From JBCCHY01 sp039028495 (lineage in GTDB: Bacteria; Patescibacteriota; Saccharimonadia; Saccharimonadales; VXPC01): 64,000 nt of DNA. This document shows, piece by piece, positions 1 to 7,349 of the stretch. Below the pieces are notes generated by a model that made no database searches, was not told where the DNA came from, and worked only from the letters and a program-made list of their open reading frames with translations. Numbering within the stretch: position 1 is the first letter of the stretch; each line of letters opens with the position of its first letter. The DNA lies in the NCBI GenBank assembly GCA_039028495.1, contig JBCCHY010000001.1:16802-80801 (forward strand). The letters are read 5' to 3'. The translations under genes were made by a program, and so were the position numbers.

Positions 1-854
1 CTGCAGCTCTTACCAATACTCCCGGCAATGATTCGCCTCTAGGCGAGAACAAGGTGCTACCACAGCGCAATTTCTGCAATAAACTCTGGAACATTGCACG
101 GTTTATTGATGGCATGGAGGACGGCAGTGAAGACCCAGCACCAATATCTAGTGCTGACCACTGGATATGTCAGCAGTTCAACACCAGACAGGCCGCTATC
201 GACAAGGCGATGTCTACATACCGTCTGAATGAAGCGGCTTACGAGCTCTACCACTACATCTGGGATGACCTAGCAGACTGGTATCTGGAGGCTAGTAAAG
301 CCGTCCCGAATCCGGCTCTGCTCAAAGAGATCCTCAGGCGCACACTAGTGCTAGCGCACCCTTTCATGCCATTCATTACAGAAGCTATCTGGCAAAATAC
401 CGGTGAGCCGAGTCTGCTCGCCTCTGACCCATGGCCTGAAGGCTTTGCTACCAATGAAAATGCAGCAGAAAAGTTTGCCAGCATGCAGGGCATTGTTTCT
501 GACCTAAGAGTTGCCGACAAACAGCTGGTGCTAGGCACCAGAGTCATTGGCGTATCCATGGATCTAACCCCAGAAGACGCTGCAGTCATCACCAAACTAA
601 CTCGCTTTGAGGTAGGGGAGGCCACCGGCATAACTCTCAGTCCGCTGGTGACGATCCAGGCCACACCACAAGAGGTAAAATCTTACGAAAAAGCCAAATC
701 AGATAAAAAGAAATCTCTGCTGTCCCAGATAAAGTCCCTAGAAGCTCGTCTGGCAAATGAAAACTACGTAGCTAAAGCCCCTAAAGCACTAGTGGATGAA
801 ACTAAGTCCCAGCTAGAAACCCTCCGGTCTGAACTCGACTCGATCCAGTTTTAA
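1..854 (+). CDS. valS: Valyl-tRNA synthetase, C-terminal part (5' end outside window)
   Basis: Class I aminoacyl-tRNA synthetase that charges tRNA-Val in the cytoplasm. The frame is open from base 3, so the gene begins upstream; the GTG at 54 is internal. Visible are the start of the anticodon-binding domain (RNFCNKLWNIARF, near bases 66-104), the helical region with HPFMPFITEAIW, and the C-terminal coiled coil from about base 670, rich in K and E with the NENYVAKAP motif typical of ValRS tRNA-binding arms. The catalytic HIGH and KMSKS motifs lie outside the window. The stop overlaps the convergent stop of the next gene by two bases. The identity is firm because both the domain order and the C-terminal arm match bacterial ValRS. 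Confidence 0.95.
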   Translation, partial: AALTNTPGNDSPLGENKVLPQRNFCNKLWNIARFIDGMEDGSEDPAPISSADHWICQQFNTRQAAIDKAMSTYRLNEAAYELYHYIWDDLADWYLEASKAVPNPALLKEILRRTLVLAHPFMPFITEAIWQNTGEPSLLASDPWPEGFATNENAAEKFASMQGIVSDLRVADKQLVLGTRVIGVSMDLTPEDAAVITKLTRFEVGEATGITLSPLVTIQATPQEVKSYEKAKSDKKKSLLSQIKSLEARLANENYVAKAPKALVDETKSQLETLRSELDSIQF

Positions 855-1510
855 ATCAGTTGGTACATTCGCCTGAAGCCATATACATCCTGCGGGTAGT
901 CTATCGATGCTCCTCTGTTAAGCTCTTCTGTCGTTTCCAGCATACGAGCGATCCTCCTCGTTAGCTCCATACCCTTAGATGACTTTTCAATAGATTCGAC
1001 CACATGCGAGCGCAATCGCTTGATCTCAAATGGTCCAATACTTGGTAAAAACAAACCAGAAATATAATCAATGACATTTGGTTCAAGTCTTAAGTTCTCA
1101 GGATTCTTTACGCAAGTATCAATCTTATCTAACAGGTTCTGTTCCGTGATGGAAAAGACATTCAAGCCAGTAAATCGATCATCACCCTCGGTTCTCCGTA
1201 CATGACTAGTGAAACCATCATCCATATTAAAAAGCCAGGACACGCCAAGCATCCCTGTGACCATTGTTCTCGTATAAATGAAACAATCCAGGTCACTCCC
1301 CCGCCTACATCTACCTTTTACACTTGAGCCGAACACTGTAGCTGCAACGATATCAATCCCGTAATTATCTAGATCAACGAGATAGTTACGCAGTAATGAG
1401 GTTCTCTGTGCGGCCAAAGACCGGCCTCCCGAGACCTCGTCGTAAGGCGATGCCAGTTCAAACCGTCGATGCTCGTCTGGTGTAGACGTTGGGGATAGTT
1501 TTTCCGTCAT
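851..1510 (-). CDS. Nucleotidyltransferase-fold protein
   Basis: A 219-residue protein with the polymerase-beta-type nucleotidyltransferase signature: GSSVKG at residues 61-66 followed by SDLD at 72-75, the usual G-S and D-x-D pair that binds NTP and metal. The rest (residues 85-219) is helical and unrecognised. Known relatives include antibiotic nucleotidyltransferases and MNT-type antitoxins; the substrate here cannot be read from sequence. It lies 21 bases downstream of the ATPase gene on the same strand and could be cotranscribed, but it also has its own -10 box six bases before its ATG. Its stop overlaps valS convergently. Confidence 0.7.
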   Translation of the reverse strand: MTEKLSPTSTPDEHRRFELASPYDEVSGGRSLAAQRTSLLRNYLVDLDNYGIDIVAATVFGSSVKGRCRRGSDLDCFIYTRTMVTGMLGVSWLFNMDDGFTSHVRRTEGDDRFTGLNVFSITEQNLLDKIDTCVKNPENLRLEPNVIDYISGLFLPSIGPFEIKRLRSHVVESIEKSSKGMELTRRIARMLETTEELNRGASIDYPQDVYGFRRMYQLI

Positions 1511-1516
1511 ATCTAG

Positions 1517-1522
1517 AGACTA
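1517..1522 (-). promoter_or_regulatory. -10 box TAGTCT, leaderless
   Basis: TAGTCT on the minus strand, six bases before the ATG at 1510, so transcription should begin at or next to the start codon. Confidence 0.5.
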
Positions 1523-1531
1523 GCCCGTGCA

Positions 1532-2653
1532 TCAAGCTGAGTCGAGCATAAGCGATAAGGTATCGGGCTCTATGACTTGCTGCGAGGTAGGGGAGAGGTC
1601 ATTAAATACCTGGCTTTCACGTACATTTTTGCCGTCCCAGCTGATACGGTAGCCATGGATCTGCTGGCCGCGCTGCTCGACCAGATCTACCTCTGCACCG
1701 TCATAGCTACGCCAAAAATAATGCTGTGCGAGCTGCTGGCTGTACGTGGCAGCTTTTAGCCGTTCACTTATAACGAAGTTCTGCCACAACCTATCTGTAT
1801 CCTGGCGCTGATCCAGCGGGGTGAAATCCTCTAATAGGGCATTTCGTATACCGGTATCCCAGAAATATACTTTGTACGACCGGCGGATACTACCAGCCCT
1901 TGAGTAGGGCATCAGCGTATAAACAATAAAGCTCTTAGTCAGCAGATCTATGTAGCGATCAATTGTGCGCCTATCAATACTGAGCTTAATGCTGGCGTCA
2001 TTGATGCTGATTGTCTCGCCTATATTGCTGGCTAGATAGCGCAGTAGCGCCACGAGATCCCCGCTAGCACGTGCGCCTGTAACATCTAGCACGTCACGAT
2101 ATAGACTGCTCTCTGCTAGCTCCATCAGTGCGTCTAGCTTGTCTTGTGGATCATCCTCGTTCAAGACCTCTGGATATAGACCATAGAGCATGAGCTGATG
2201 CAGCTCCTGAGAGCTCTCTAGGCCCTCTGGTGCGTATTCTGGCAGCGAGATAGGGTAGAGCTCAAACACCCGCTTACGACCTGTCAGAGGCTCTGTGGTG
2301 CTATCGATGAGGTTAACTGTGGAGCTGCCTGTCAGGATGATCTGCTTGTCTTTGCCGTAGTGATCAACCATTGATTTTATAATGTCGCCGATTCTACTGA
2401 CTTTGTGAGCCTCATCTATGAGCAGGCAGTCGTAATCAGCAATCAGCTCGAGAATCTCATGACCCTCCATCTTTGACAGCCTCTGCGCCTCGTAGTTATC
2501 GCCATTTAAGACCAGGGTTTTTCCGGCAGGGTAGAGAGCAAGCAGGTCTTTGGTCAAAGTCGTCTTGCCAACCTGGCGGGCGCCTATGAGTATGATGACC
2601 TTACCCTTGTTTAGCCGAGATGTAATTAGGTCGAGTGTTTTTCTTAAAAACAT
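1532..2653 (-). CDS. AAA-family ATPase with DUF4143 domain
   Basis: P-loop ATPase of the AAA_14/DUF4143 group, common in bacteria and archaea with no settled function. The Walker A motif GARQVGKTT is near residue 24, the Walker B LLIDEAH near residue 76 and a sensor-1-like ILTGSS near residue 106. The C-terminal half carries the DUF4143 pattern (YFWDTGIRNALL, then EVDLV), which resembles a degenerate PD-(D/E)XK nuclease fold. The full-length size (373 aa) is normal. ATG at 2653 was preferred over the TTG two codons earlier; a TATAAA eight bases upstream suggests a nearly leaderless transcript. Its close spacing with the downstream nucleotidyltransferase gene hints at a two-gene unit, possibly a defence or toxin-antitoxin pair, which is inference only. 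Confidence 0.85.
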   Translation of the reverse strand: MFLRKTLDLITSRLNKGKVIILIGARQVGKTTLTKDLLALYPAGKTLVLNGDNYEAQRLSKMEGHEILELIADYDCLLIDEAHKVSRIGDIIKSMVDHYGKDKQIILTGSSTVNLIDSTTEPLTGRKRVFELYPISLPEYAPEGLESSQELHQLMLYGLYPEVLNEDDPQDKLDALMELAESSLYRDVLDVTGARASGDLVALLRYLASNIGETISINDASIKLSIDRRTIDRYIDLLTKSFIVYTLMPYSRAGSIRRSYKVYFWDTGIRNALLEDFTPLDQRQDTDRLWQNFVISERLKAATYSQQLAQHYFWRSYDGAEVDLVEQRGQQIHGYRISWDGKNVRESQVFNDLSPTSQQVIEPDTLSLMLDSA

Positions 2654-2674
2654 TGTCAAAGTTTATATTAAAAG

Positions 2675-2737
2675 CCTAATTTTGTACATATATGTTCAGT
2701 TTTAGATTAAACGGATGCCGAATTTTGTACGTATATG
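2675..2737. repeat. Two direct repeats, possible operator
   Basis: CCTAATTTTGTACATATATG at 2675-2694 and CCGAATTTTGTACGTATATG at 2718-2737 differ at two positions and start 43 bases apart, about four helical turns. They fill the gap between the HTH-HAD gene and the ATPase gene. They may be paired binding sites for the neighbouring HTH protein. Confidence 0.45.
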
Positions 2738-2738
2738 C

Positions 2739-3635
2739 CTAAAATTCGAGAGCTTGTTTGATGCGATCTACTGATTGCGTAGGTTGATAGTCGTCTAGCC
2801 ACAGCACCTGCCAACCCATGCGCTCGGCCGCCATTAGGTTCGTCCGAGAGTCATCAACAAACAGTATCTCTTCTGCCTGGACACCAGAGCGCTCTGTTGC
2901 TAGCTGATAAATACTCGGCTCTGGTTTAATCGCGCCAACAACCGAGCTATCAATGACCGCACTATAGGCCAGACTAGGTAGTACGCCGCTGTTCATCATC
3001 TGGGTAATAAACCCGGGCATGATGTTACTAAGCAGCCCGACTCGGTAATGTTCTGCAGCCCACTTCAGGCATTCCTGGACCTCTGATAGTGGCTCGATTG
3101 TGCTCATATAGTATTTCTGCCAATCGATTGCATCTACCTTAATCCGGCTAGCCAATGCCCGGTTAAACTCATCCATGGTCATCTCACCACGACAGACAGC
3201 GTCATTGTAATGCCAAAAAGCCGTCTCGATAACGCTGGCCGATACATTCGTATCAGCGGCTAGTTGATTGAATGCCCCGTGGAAAAATCGTACAAGTACA
3301 CCGTTAATGTCAAAGTAGATAAATCTGATGCCTGTTTTGGACGTTTTGTAGTCGACTACAGGTGCGCTCTCACGAGCTGCCTCGGTGAGAGGCTGCATAC
3401 CAATGAGCTGTTCCACAGTGGTATTTGTGGCTTGGGCTATAATCGCTACAGTAAATACACTTGGTGTTTTTATTGCACCCCGTTCTATCTTGGCAAGTGT
3501 TGAATATGACAGTCCTGCTTTGATGCATAGCTCCTGCTGGGTGAGTCCAACAGCTCGACGGGCATCACCGATAGATTTACCGAGCTCTTTTGTGTCTACC
3601 TGAGCACTACCAGGCGCTGATCCCACATTCGTCAT
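2739..3635 (-). CDS. XRE-type HTH fused to a HAD-like hydrolase domain
   Basis: A 298-residue fusion. Residues 16-80 form a lambda-repressor (XRE/Cro) helix-turn-helix (LTQQELCIKAGLSYSTLAKI). Residues 103-288 are a HAD-superfamily domain of the HAD-IA type: motif I FDINGVL with putative nucleophile D109, motif II LLSN at 201-204, motif III lysine in IKPEP (K237) and motif IV DD at 261-262. The second motif I acid, usually D and acting as general acid/base in phosphatases, is N111, so catalysis may be altered. The architecture suggests a transcription factor whose output depends on a small phosphorylated ligand, but this is inference. Direct repeats at 2675-2737 just downstream are a possible target. 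It diverges from the membrane protein gene at 3704. Confidence 0.8.
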   Translation of the reverse strand: MTNVGSAPGSAQVDTKELGKSIGDARRAVGLTQQELCIKAGLSYSTLAKIERGAIKTPSVFTVAIIAQATNTTVEQLIGMQPLTEAARESAPVVDYKTSKTGIRFIYFDINGVLVRFFHGAFNQLAADTNVSASVIETAFWHYNDAVCRGEMTMDEFNRALASRIKVDAIDWQKYYMSTIEPLSEVQECLKWAAEHYRVGLLSNIMPGFITQMMNSGVLPSLAYSAVIDSSVVGAIKPEPSIYQLATERSGVQAEEILFVDDSRTNLMAAERMGWQVLWLDDYQPTQSVDRIKQALEF

Positions 3636-3642
3636 GCGATCT

Positions 3643-3648
3643 AGAATA
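3643..3648 (-). promoter_or_regulatory. Extended -10 box TGC-TATTCT, leaderless
   Basis: TATTCT on the minus strand with an upstream TGC, seven bases before the ATG at 3635 of the HTH-HAD gene. Confidence 0.55.
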
Positions 3649-3691
3649 GCATGATACTGCCAGCATCAACTAGCAAATTGACGCTTAGTGC

Positions 3692-3697
3692 TAGAAT
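3692..3697 (+). promoter_or_regulatory. Extended -10 box TGC-TAGAAT, leaderless
   Basis: TAGAAT preceded by TGC and ending six bases before the ATG at 3704. Back-to-back with the divergent -10 box at 3643-3648, leaving about 43 bases between the two boxes. Confidence 0.55.
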
Positions 3698-3703
3698 GGA
3701 TGC

Positions 3704-4711
3704 ATGAGATACATAAAGGGTTTCTTGCTGTGGGTTGGTACACTGACGCTAGCTGGGTCCTACACGCTCTTCGCCGTGAGCTTTACCGCCAACAGCACTA
3801 TTGGTAACCAAGAAACAGTAGTTGGCTGGCTGGACGAGTCCGATACTTATCAAAACGCTATTGATGCTATTGGCTCAATAGACATAGAGACCTCTGAAGA
3901 AGGAGGCGAGGGTGTCGAGATTGATGAAAAAGTAGCCTTGAGAGCGGCGCAGCAGGCGCTAGACAGTAGTGACGTTCGAGCGTGGTCAAACAGCGTCATA
4001 TCTGGTGTTTTTGCCTGGCTCGAAGGAGAAGCAGATAGGCCAGAGTTTACGATAAACCTTGGAGACACAAAAACGTCGTTTGCCGACGCTCTCTACAACG
4101 AGCTGCTAAACGAGTATGAGAACCTACCCGAGTGTACAGAGGAGAAGGTCCAAGAAGCCAGACGAGACCCAATAGGAGCCAGCTGCCAATCCAGCCTGGC
4201 AAACTATGAACTGGCTGCTAGTCAAATACGATCAGATATACTGAACAATGACGATTTCTTGGGCGAAAGTGTCTATACAGTTGACTCCCTGAACCGCGAG
4301 GGCGAAGAGCCTATATACGAACAGCTGGACAGTCTGCCAGCACTCTATGGGGTGAGCCAAAAACTACCACTTATATTCATAGCTATAGCTGCTGCCTCAT
4401 CAGTAGTAATTGTATTCGCAAGCGGCAATAGATCACTCGGCCTTCGGCGACTCAGTGGACGACTGATAACGAGTGCTGTTGGTGGGGCAGTTGCTACGGG
4501 AATGTTCATAGTCGCCACAATGCTTATCCTCAGATCGATTGGATCAAATGCAGAGGGCGAGGCGGCCAATATCATCCTAGAACCTCTAGCAAGCGTGATT
4601 GTAAAAGATCTCATCAAATACGCCGTGATTGTTACTGTCACAGCTTTGCTGCTAGCAATTGGTCTCAGAATTATTTCTATCAAGACCCGTAGGGAAAACA
4701 AGAGTAGCTAA
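3704..4711 (+). CDS. Membrane protein of unknown function
   Basis: A 335-residue protein I do not recognise. It has an N-terminal hydrophobic segment (about residues 5-25, probably a membrane anchor), a long acidic extracytoplasmic region (about 28-215) with a possible disulphide pair (C142 and C160, in PECTEE and ASCQSS), then three hydrophobic helices near residues 219-238, 255-276 and 303-324, and a basic tail. The topology (one helix, a large outside loop, three helices) resembles uncharacterised envelope proteins of Actinobacteria and Saccharibacteria. It has its own leaderless promoter and is followed 28 bases later by the HxlR regulator gene. Confidence 0.75.
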   Translation: MRYIKGFLLWVGTLTLAGSYTLFAVSFTANSTIGNQETVVGWLDESDTYQNAIDAIGSIDIETSEEGGEGVEIDEKVALRAAQQALDSSDVRAWSNSVISGVFAWLEGEADRPEFTINLGDTKTSFADALYNELLNEYENLPECTEEKVQEARRDPIGASCQSSLANYELAASQIRSDILNNDDFLGESVYTVDSLNREGEEPIYEQLDSLPALYGVSQKLPLIFIAIAAASSVVIVFASGNRSLGLRRLSGRLITSAVGGAVATGMFIVATMLILRSIGSNAEGEAANIILEPLASVIVKDLIKYAVIVTVTALLLAIGLRIISIKTRRENKSS

Positions 4712-4727
4712 TACTCTTTAAATGTGA

Positions 4728-4733
4728 TATAGT
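4728..4733 (+). promoter_or_regulatory. Extended -10 box TGA-TATAGT, leaderless
   Basis: TATAGT with upstream TGA, six bases before the ATG at 4740 of the HxlR gene. Confidence 0.6.
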
Positions 4734-4739
4734 ATAGAT

Positions 4740-5057
4740 ATGAATCAACAAAACACAAAACCGAGCTGTGTGCGATACGCGGCTTCAATACTCGGTGACA
4801 AATGGACTCCAGTACTATTACGAGAGCTGTGTGAAGGAGCACGGACATTCTCTGAGCTGTCAACAGCATCGGGCGGAATCAGTCCCAGAACACTTAGCCA
4901 ACGTCTGCATTTTCTCTTGGAAGAAGACATCATCAGCCGCGACTGCAATATTGATGACAAGCGCAGCAACTATTACTGTCTGACTGTTAAAGGCCTAGAG
5001 CTTCAGGAGATCCTGGATAAGATGGCTGAGTGGTCATCAAGAAATAACGCCTGCTGA
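4740..5057 (+). CDS. HxlR-family winged-helix transcriptional regulator
   Basis: A 105-residue DNA-binding protein with the HxlR/MarR-like winged helix: a CVRYAASILGDKWTPVLL start (the family's conserved cysteine then the G-KW motif), the recognition helix around SPRTLSQRLHFL (about residues 49-60) and the wing around SNYYCLTVKG. Members sense thiol or carbonyl stress through the N-terminal cysteine, here C10, or respond to metabolites. The length is typical. No target gene is obvious; the small membrane protein gene at 5128 is just downstream. Confidence 0.9.
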   Translation: MNQQNTKPSCVRYAASILGDKWTPVLLRELCEGARTFSELSTASGGISPRTLSQRLHFLLEEDIISRDCNIDDKRSNYYCLTVKGLELQEILDKMAEWSSRNNAC

Positions 5058-5115
5058 CACAGATGTGAAGCCTGTGTCACTTCGATTAGTGACACAAAAT
5101 ACTTATTGAGTAGGG

Positions 5116-5121
5116 TACAAT
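5116..5121 (+). promoter_or_regulatory. -10 box TACAAT, leaderless
   Basis: TACAAT ending six bases before the ATG at 5128. A GTGACAC / GTGTCAC inverted pair at about 5067-5095 lies just upstream and might be an operator for the HxlR protein. Confidence 0.5.
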
Positions 5122-5127
5122 ATTCGT

Positions 5128-5610
5128 ATGCAAGACAACGTGGGTGAGTCACAATCTGTCAGCTGGGTAGGCCCAGAATTCATCCATCACCCTAAGAATG
5201 CAGGATGGTACATGGGGCTAGGGTTCATAGCTGCGGTTGTAGCTGTTGCCTGCTACTTCCTAACATCCGGGAGCATATTTGCAGTAATTACTATTGTTTT
5301 GGCGGTTATCGCATTAGCTGCTTTTGCGAGCAGACAACCAAAAGATCACCAGTTCACCATAGATTATAGCGGGGTGTACGTAGGTGAGAGGTTATACCCA
5401 TACGAACAATTCGGATCCTTTGCGATTACCAACAACGATGACATCGAGAGTATCTATCTCATGTCTGTGAATAGACTCCAGATGCCGCTATCCCTGTACG
5501 TTCCAGCAGAACAAATGGAAGCGGCCCTGCAGATTGTAGAGGCAATGGTCCCTTACCAAGAGCGTGACCAAACACTAGTCGAACAATTGATGCACAATCT
5601 GAGGTTCTAG
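5128..5610 (+). CDS. Small membrane protein with two N-terminal helices
   Basis: A 160-residue protein. Two adjacent hydrophobic helices (about residues 27-45 and 48-66) form a hairpin, followed by a soluble domain (DYSGVYVGERLYPYEQFGSF, then a stretch ending in a short amphipathic helix) that looks like a small beta-rich cytoplasmic domain reminiscent of PH-like membrane proteins. No enzymatic motif is seen. Similar two-helix proteins occur in many Patescibacteria genomes, which is from memory and not tested. A bidirectional terminator separates it from the tRNA genes. Confidence 0.75.
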   Translation: MQDNVGESQSVSWVGPEFIHHPKNAGWYMGLGFIAAVVAVACYFLTSGSIFAVITIVLAVIALAAFASRQPKDHQFTIDYSGVYVGERLYPYEQFGSFAITNNDDIESIYLMSVNRLQMPLSLYVPAEQMEAALQIVEAMVPYQERDQTLVEQLMHNLRF

Positions 5611-5657
5611 CACATAGGCCGTACATGACCCAAGAGTTCAAATCGTGATACGTAAAA

Positions 5658-5688
5658 GAAAAAACCTGCACAAATGGCAGGTTTTTTC
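5658..5688. terminator. Bidirectional intrinsic terminator
   Basis: Arms AAAAAACCTGC (5659-5669) and GCAGGTTTTTT (5677-5687) form an 11-bp stem with a 7-base loop, with A and T tracts in the stem so it can act in both directions. It separates the plus-strand membrane protein gene from the minus-strand tRNA genes. Confidence 0.85.
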
Positions 5689-5690
5689 TT

Positions 5691-5767
5691 TGGCGTACCT
5701 GGCAGGATTTGAACCTGCGACCTCTTGTACCGCAAACAAACGCTCTATCCAGCTGAGCTACAGGTAC
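5691..5767 (-). tRNA. tRNA-Arg (anticodon GCG), CCA encoded
   Basis: A complete 77-base cloverleaf: acceptor GTACCTG/CAGGTAC, discriminator G and encoded CCA, D stem GCTC/GAGC, anticodon stem TTTGT/ACAAG with loop TTGCGGT, T arm GCAGG/CCTGC around TTCAAAT. The anticodon GCG reads CGC and CGU. Most bacteria use ACG, edited to ICG by TadA, for this codon box, so a genomic G34 is notable. The terminator at 5658-5688 follows its 3' end. Confidence 0.92.
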
Positions 5768-5793
5768 TTAGTCGGCGTGTGATGGTGATTCCG

Positions 5794-5813
5794 CCTGGCG
5801 GAGAGGGTGGGAT
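5794..5813 (-). pseudogene. 3'-end remnant of tRNA-Ser
   Basis: Twenty bases identical to 5910-5929, which contain the 3' acceptor strand, discriminator and CCA of tRNA-Ser(TGA) plus flanking bases. The rest of the tRNA is absent, so this is a fragment left by duplication or recombination. Confidence 0.65.
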
Positions 5814-5910
5814 GACGCTAACGCTACTCCGTTCCTTACGAACCGCATTGGGTTCAACTCCACTTTCTGCTAGAAAGTCGCCCGTCTACTAGTGTAGACA
5901 GACGCCCTTC

Positions 5911-6001
<91 letters not shown>

Positions 6002-6094
6002 ACTACGTTGCGAGCCGTCCTCGTTCCACAAACACTCGCTGGTTGGATAGTGTACCAGCTCGCTAATTGTGTCAAGCAAGCTTGACTACAATCT

Positions 6095-6110
6095 GGTCAC
6101 CTCTCCACTA
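6095..6110 (-). pseudogene. 5'-end remnant of tRNA-Ser
   Basis: Sixteen bases identical to 5990-6005, the 5' acceptor strand of tRNA-Ser(TGA) and its upstream flank. It lies between the two intact tRNA-Ser genes and is the counterpart of the 3' fragment at 5794-5813. Confidence 0.6.
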
Positions 6111-6127
6111 ACTATCATGGCCCAGCA

Positions 6128-6220
6128 TGGCGGAGAGAGAGGGATTCGAACCCTCGCGCCAGCTTGCGCCGACCTACAGCTTTAGCAAAGCCGCCCCTTC
6201 AGCCACTTGGGTACCTCTCC
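6128..6220 (-). tRNA. tRNA-Ser (anticodon GCT), CCA encoded
   Basis: A type II tRNA. Acceptor GGAGAGG with TCTCTCC (one G-U pair), anticodon stem CGGCT/AGCTG with loop TTGCTAA giving GCT, long variable arm, T arm GAGGG/CCCTC, discriminator G and encoded CCA. It reads AGC and AGU. Confidence 0.95.
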
Positions 6221-6280
6221 AGATACAGGGCAATGATAGAACAGGGGTGATTTTATCACCTTGAGCCTACTTTAGCAAAG

Positions 6281-6943
6281 CTACTTAGATCGTATTAGTA
6301 CGGCGCCGTATACATGTTTCGCCCCGGCTTGCTTAAGTAGCTTGGTGCAGGCTGTTAACGTTGCGCCTGTAGTATATATATCGTCTACCAGCAGAATCCT
6401 CTCGGGTACTACCCTAGAAGCAGCAATCGCATACTGTTCTTTTGCCTGCCTGAGCCGTGCGGCCCTGCTAGAACCTACCTGTTTGCTGGTACCTACCCTG
6501 CGCAGTAGCTGATGGCTGGCAAGCTGCTTTCTAGACGCTAATTCGTGAGCTACTACAGCAGCATGGTCAAACCCACGCTCACGCACTCTGCTGTAGGCTG
6601 ATGGAACATGAGTTACACCAAACTCGTCTAGATAGTCCGGGGATATCTCGCCCATCAGGGCAGCTGCTGCGGTGCAAGCATCTTTGTTGGATGAGTATTT
6701 TGCGCTGGAGATCAGTCTGCGGGCAGGGGAGTCGCTTGTGCTGAAGAAATAACACGTGTCCATGCCTGTTGTTTTTCGGCAAGGGCTGCACAGCCGGTAG
6801 TCCTTTGACAGCGCACCACAAACAATGCAGCTGGGTGGGGCAGCCTCCATCTCTTCCGTGCAGTCATCATGTAGTAGTTTTGATTCTCTACCACACACAA
6901 TGCACAGATCCGGCGCAACAACTCTCATAAATCTACGAATCAT
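6281..6943 (-). CDS. comF: ComF family amidophosphoribosyltransferase-like protein
   Basis: A 220-residue protein with two N-terminal Cys-x-x-Cys pairs (CIVCG near residue 14, CIVCG near 39, then LCSPC near 52), forming the ComF zinc ribbon, and a C-terminal phosphoribosyltransferase fold with the PRPP loop ILLVDDIYTTGAT near residue 193. ComF proteins act in natural competence, bringing DNA uptake and helicase functions together in the cytoplasm; the enzymatic reaction is unproven. The gene stands alone after the tRNA cluster, with its own leaderless -10 box. Confidence 0.92.
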   Translation of the reverse strand: MIRRFMRVVAPDLCIVCGRESKLLHDDCTEEMEAAPPSCIVCGALSKDYRLCSPCRKTTGMDTCYFFSTSDSPARRLISSAKYSSNKDACTAAAALMGEISPDYLDEFGVTHVPSAYSRVRERGFDHAAVVAHELASRKQLASHQLLRRVGTSKQVGSSRAARLRQAKEQYAIAASRVVPERILLVDDIYTTGATLTACTKLLKQAGAKHVYGAVLIRSK

Positions 6944-6949
6944 CAGCTC

Positions 6950-6955
6950 ATCCTA
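6950..6955 (-). promoter_or_regulatory. -10 box TAGGAT, leaderless
   Basis: TAGGAT on the minus strand, six bases before the ATG at 6943 of comF. Confidence 0.5.
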
Positions 6956-7293
6956 GCCCAAACAAACGCAGACAAGCATCTTTCTAACAAATACCTAAAA
7001 ATCCCACTGCAAAGAAGGTCTCAGGCAAGGGCTTGCGAATTATTGCTAATCATTACCTCTTAAAGACTGTCTTTATTAGGTCATTTTTCTATCAGGCGAG
7101 GCTAATCGAGCTACAGGCAAAGATCTCTTAGCGTTAAAAAACTCAGCTCGAGCCAAGGCCTGACCCTAAATCTTGGTTAAAAACCACCTGACTTTGAGCC
7201 AGAATGGAATTTTCATGAGGACAATAAAAGGTTGCTGTGCATATGGCACTGCGCCTTTTGTTCCCGGAATTAAAATATCTATTCTGGCCAAAG

Positions 7294-7336
7294 AAAAAAC
7301 CGGAAAGTGCGGCTTTGCCAACACTCTCCGGTTTTT
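7294..7336 (-). terminator. Intrinsic terminator of hsp20
   Basis: Arms AAAAAACCGGAAAGTG (7294-7309) and CACTCTCCGGTTTTT (7322-7336) pair over 15 bases with one mismatch and a 12-base loop, with a T tract on the minus strand just past the hsp20 stop. Confidence 0.85.
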
Positions 7337-7349
7337 GGTCAGTTGGTTT

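Larger units (their letters stand above)
6944..7349. other. Intergenic stretch, possibly one structured RNA
   Basis: There is no convincing coding region in these 406 bases. They hold the comF promoter at the left edge and the hsp20 terminator at the right. In between, TCAGGC pairs with GCCTGA and TCGAGCT pairs with AGCTCGA (outer arms near 7093 and 7160), giving a nested stem of about 75 bases. It does not match tmRNA, RNase P or SRP RNA signatures that I know. Confidence 0.35.

Noticed and set aside
3678..3683. TTGACG as a -35 box for the 3704 gene
   Set aside because: Only eight bases separate it from the TAGAAT box, too few for a sigma70 promoter.
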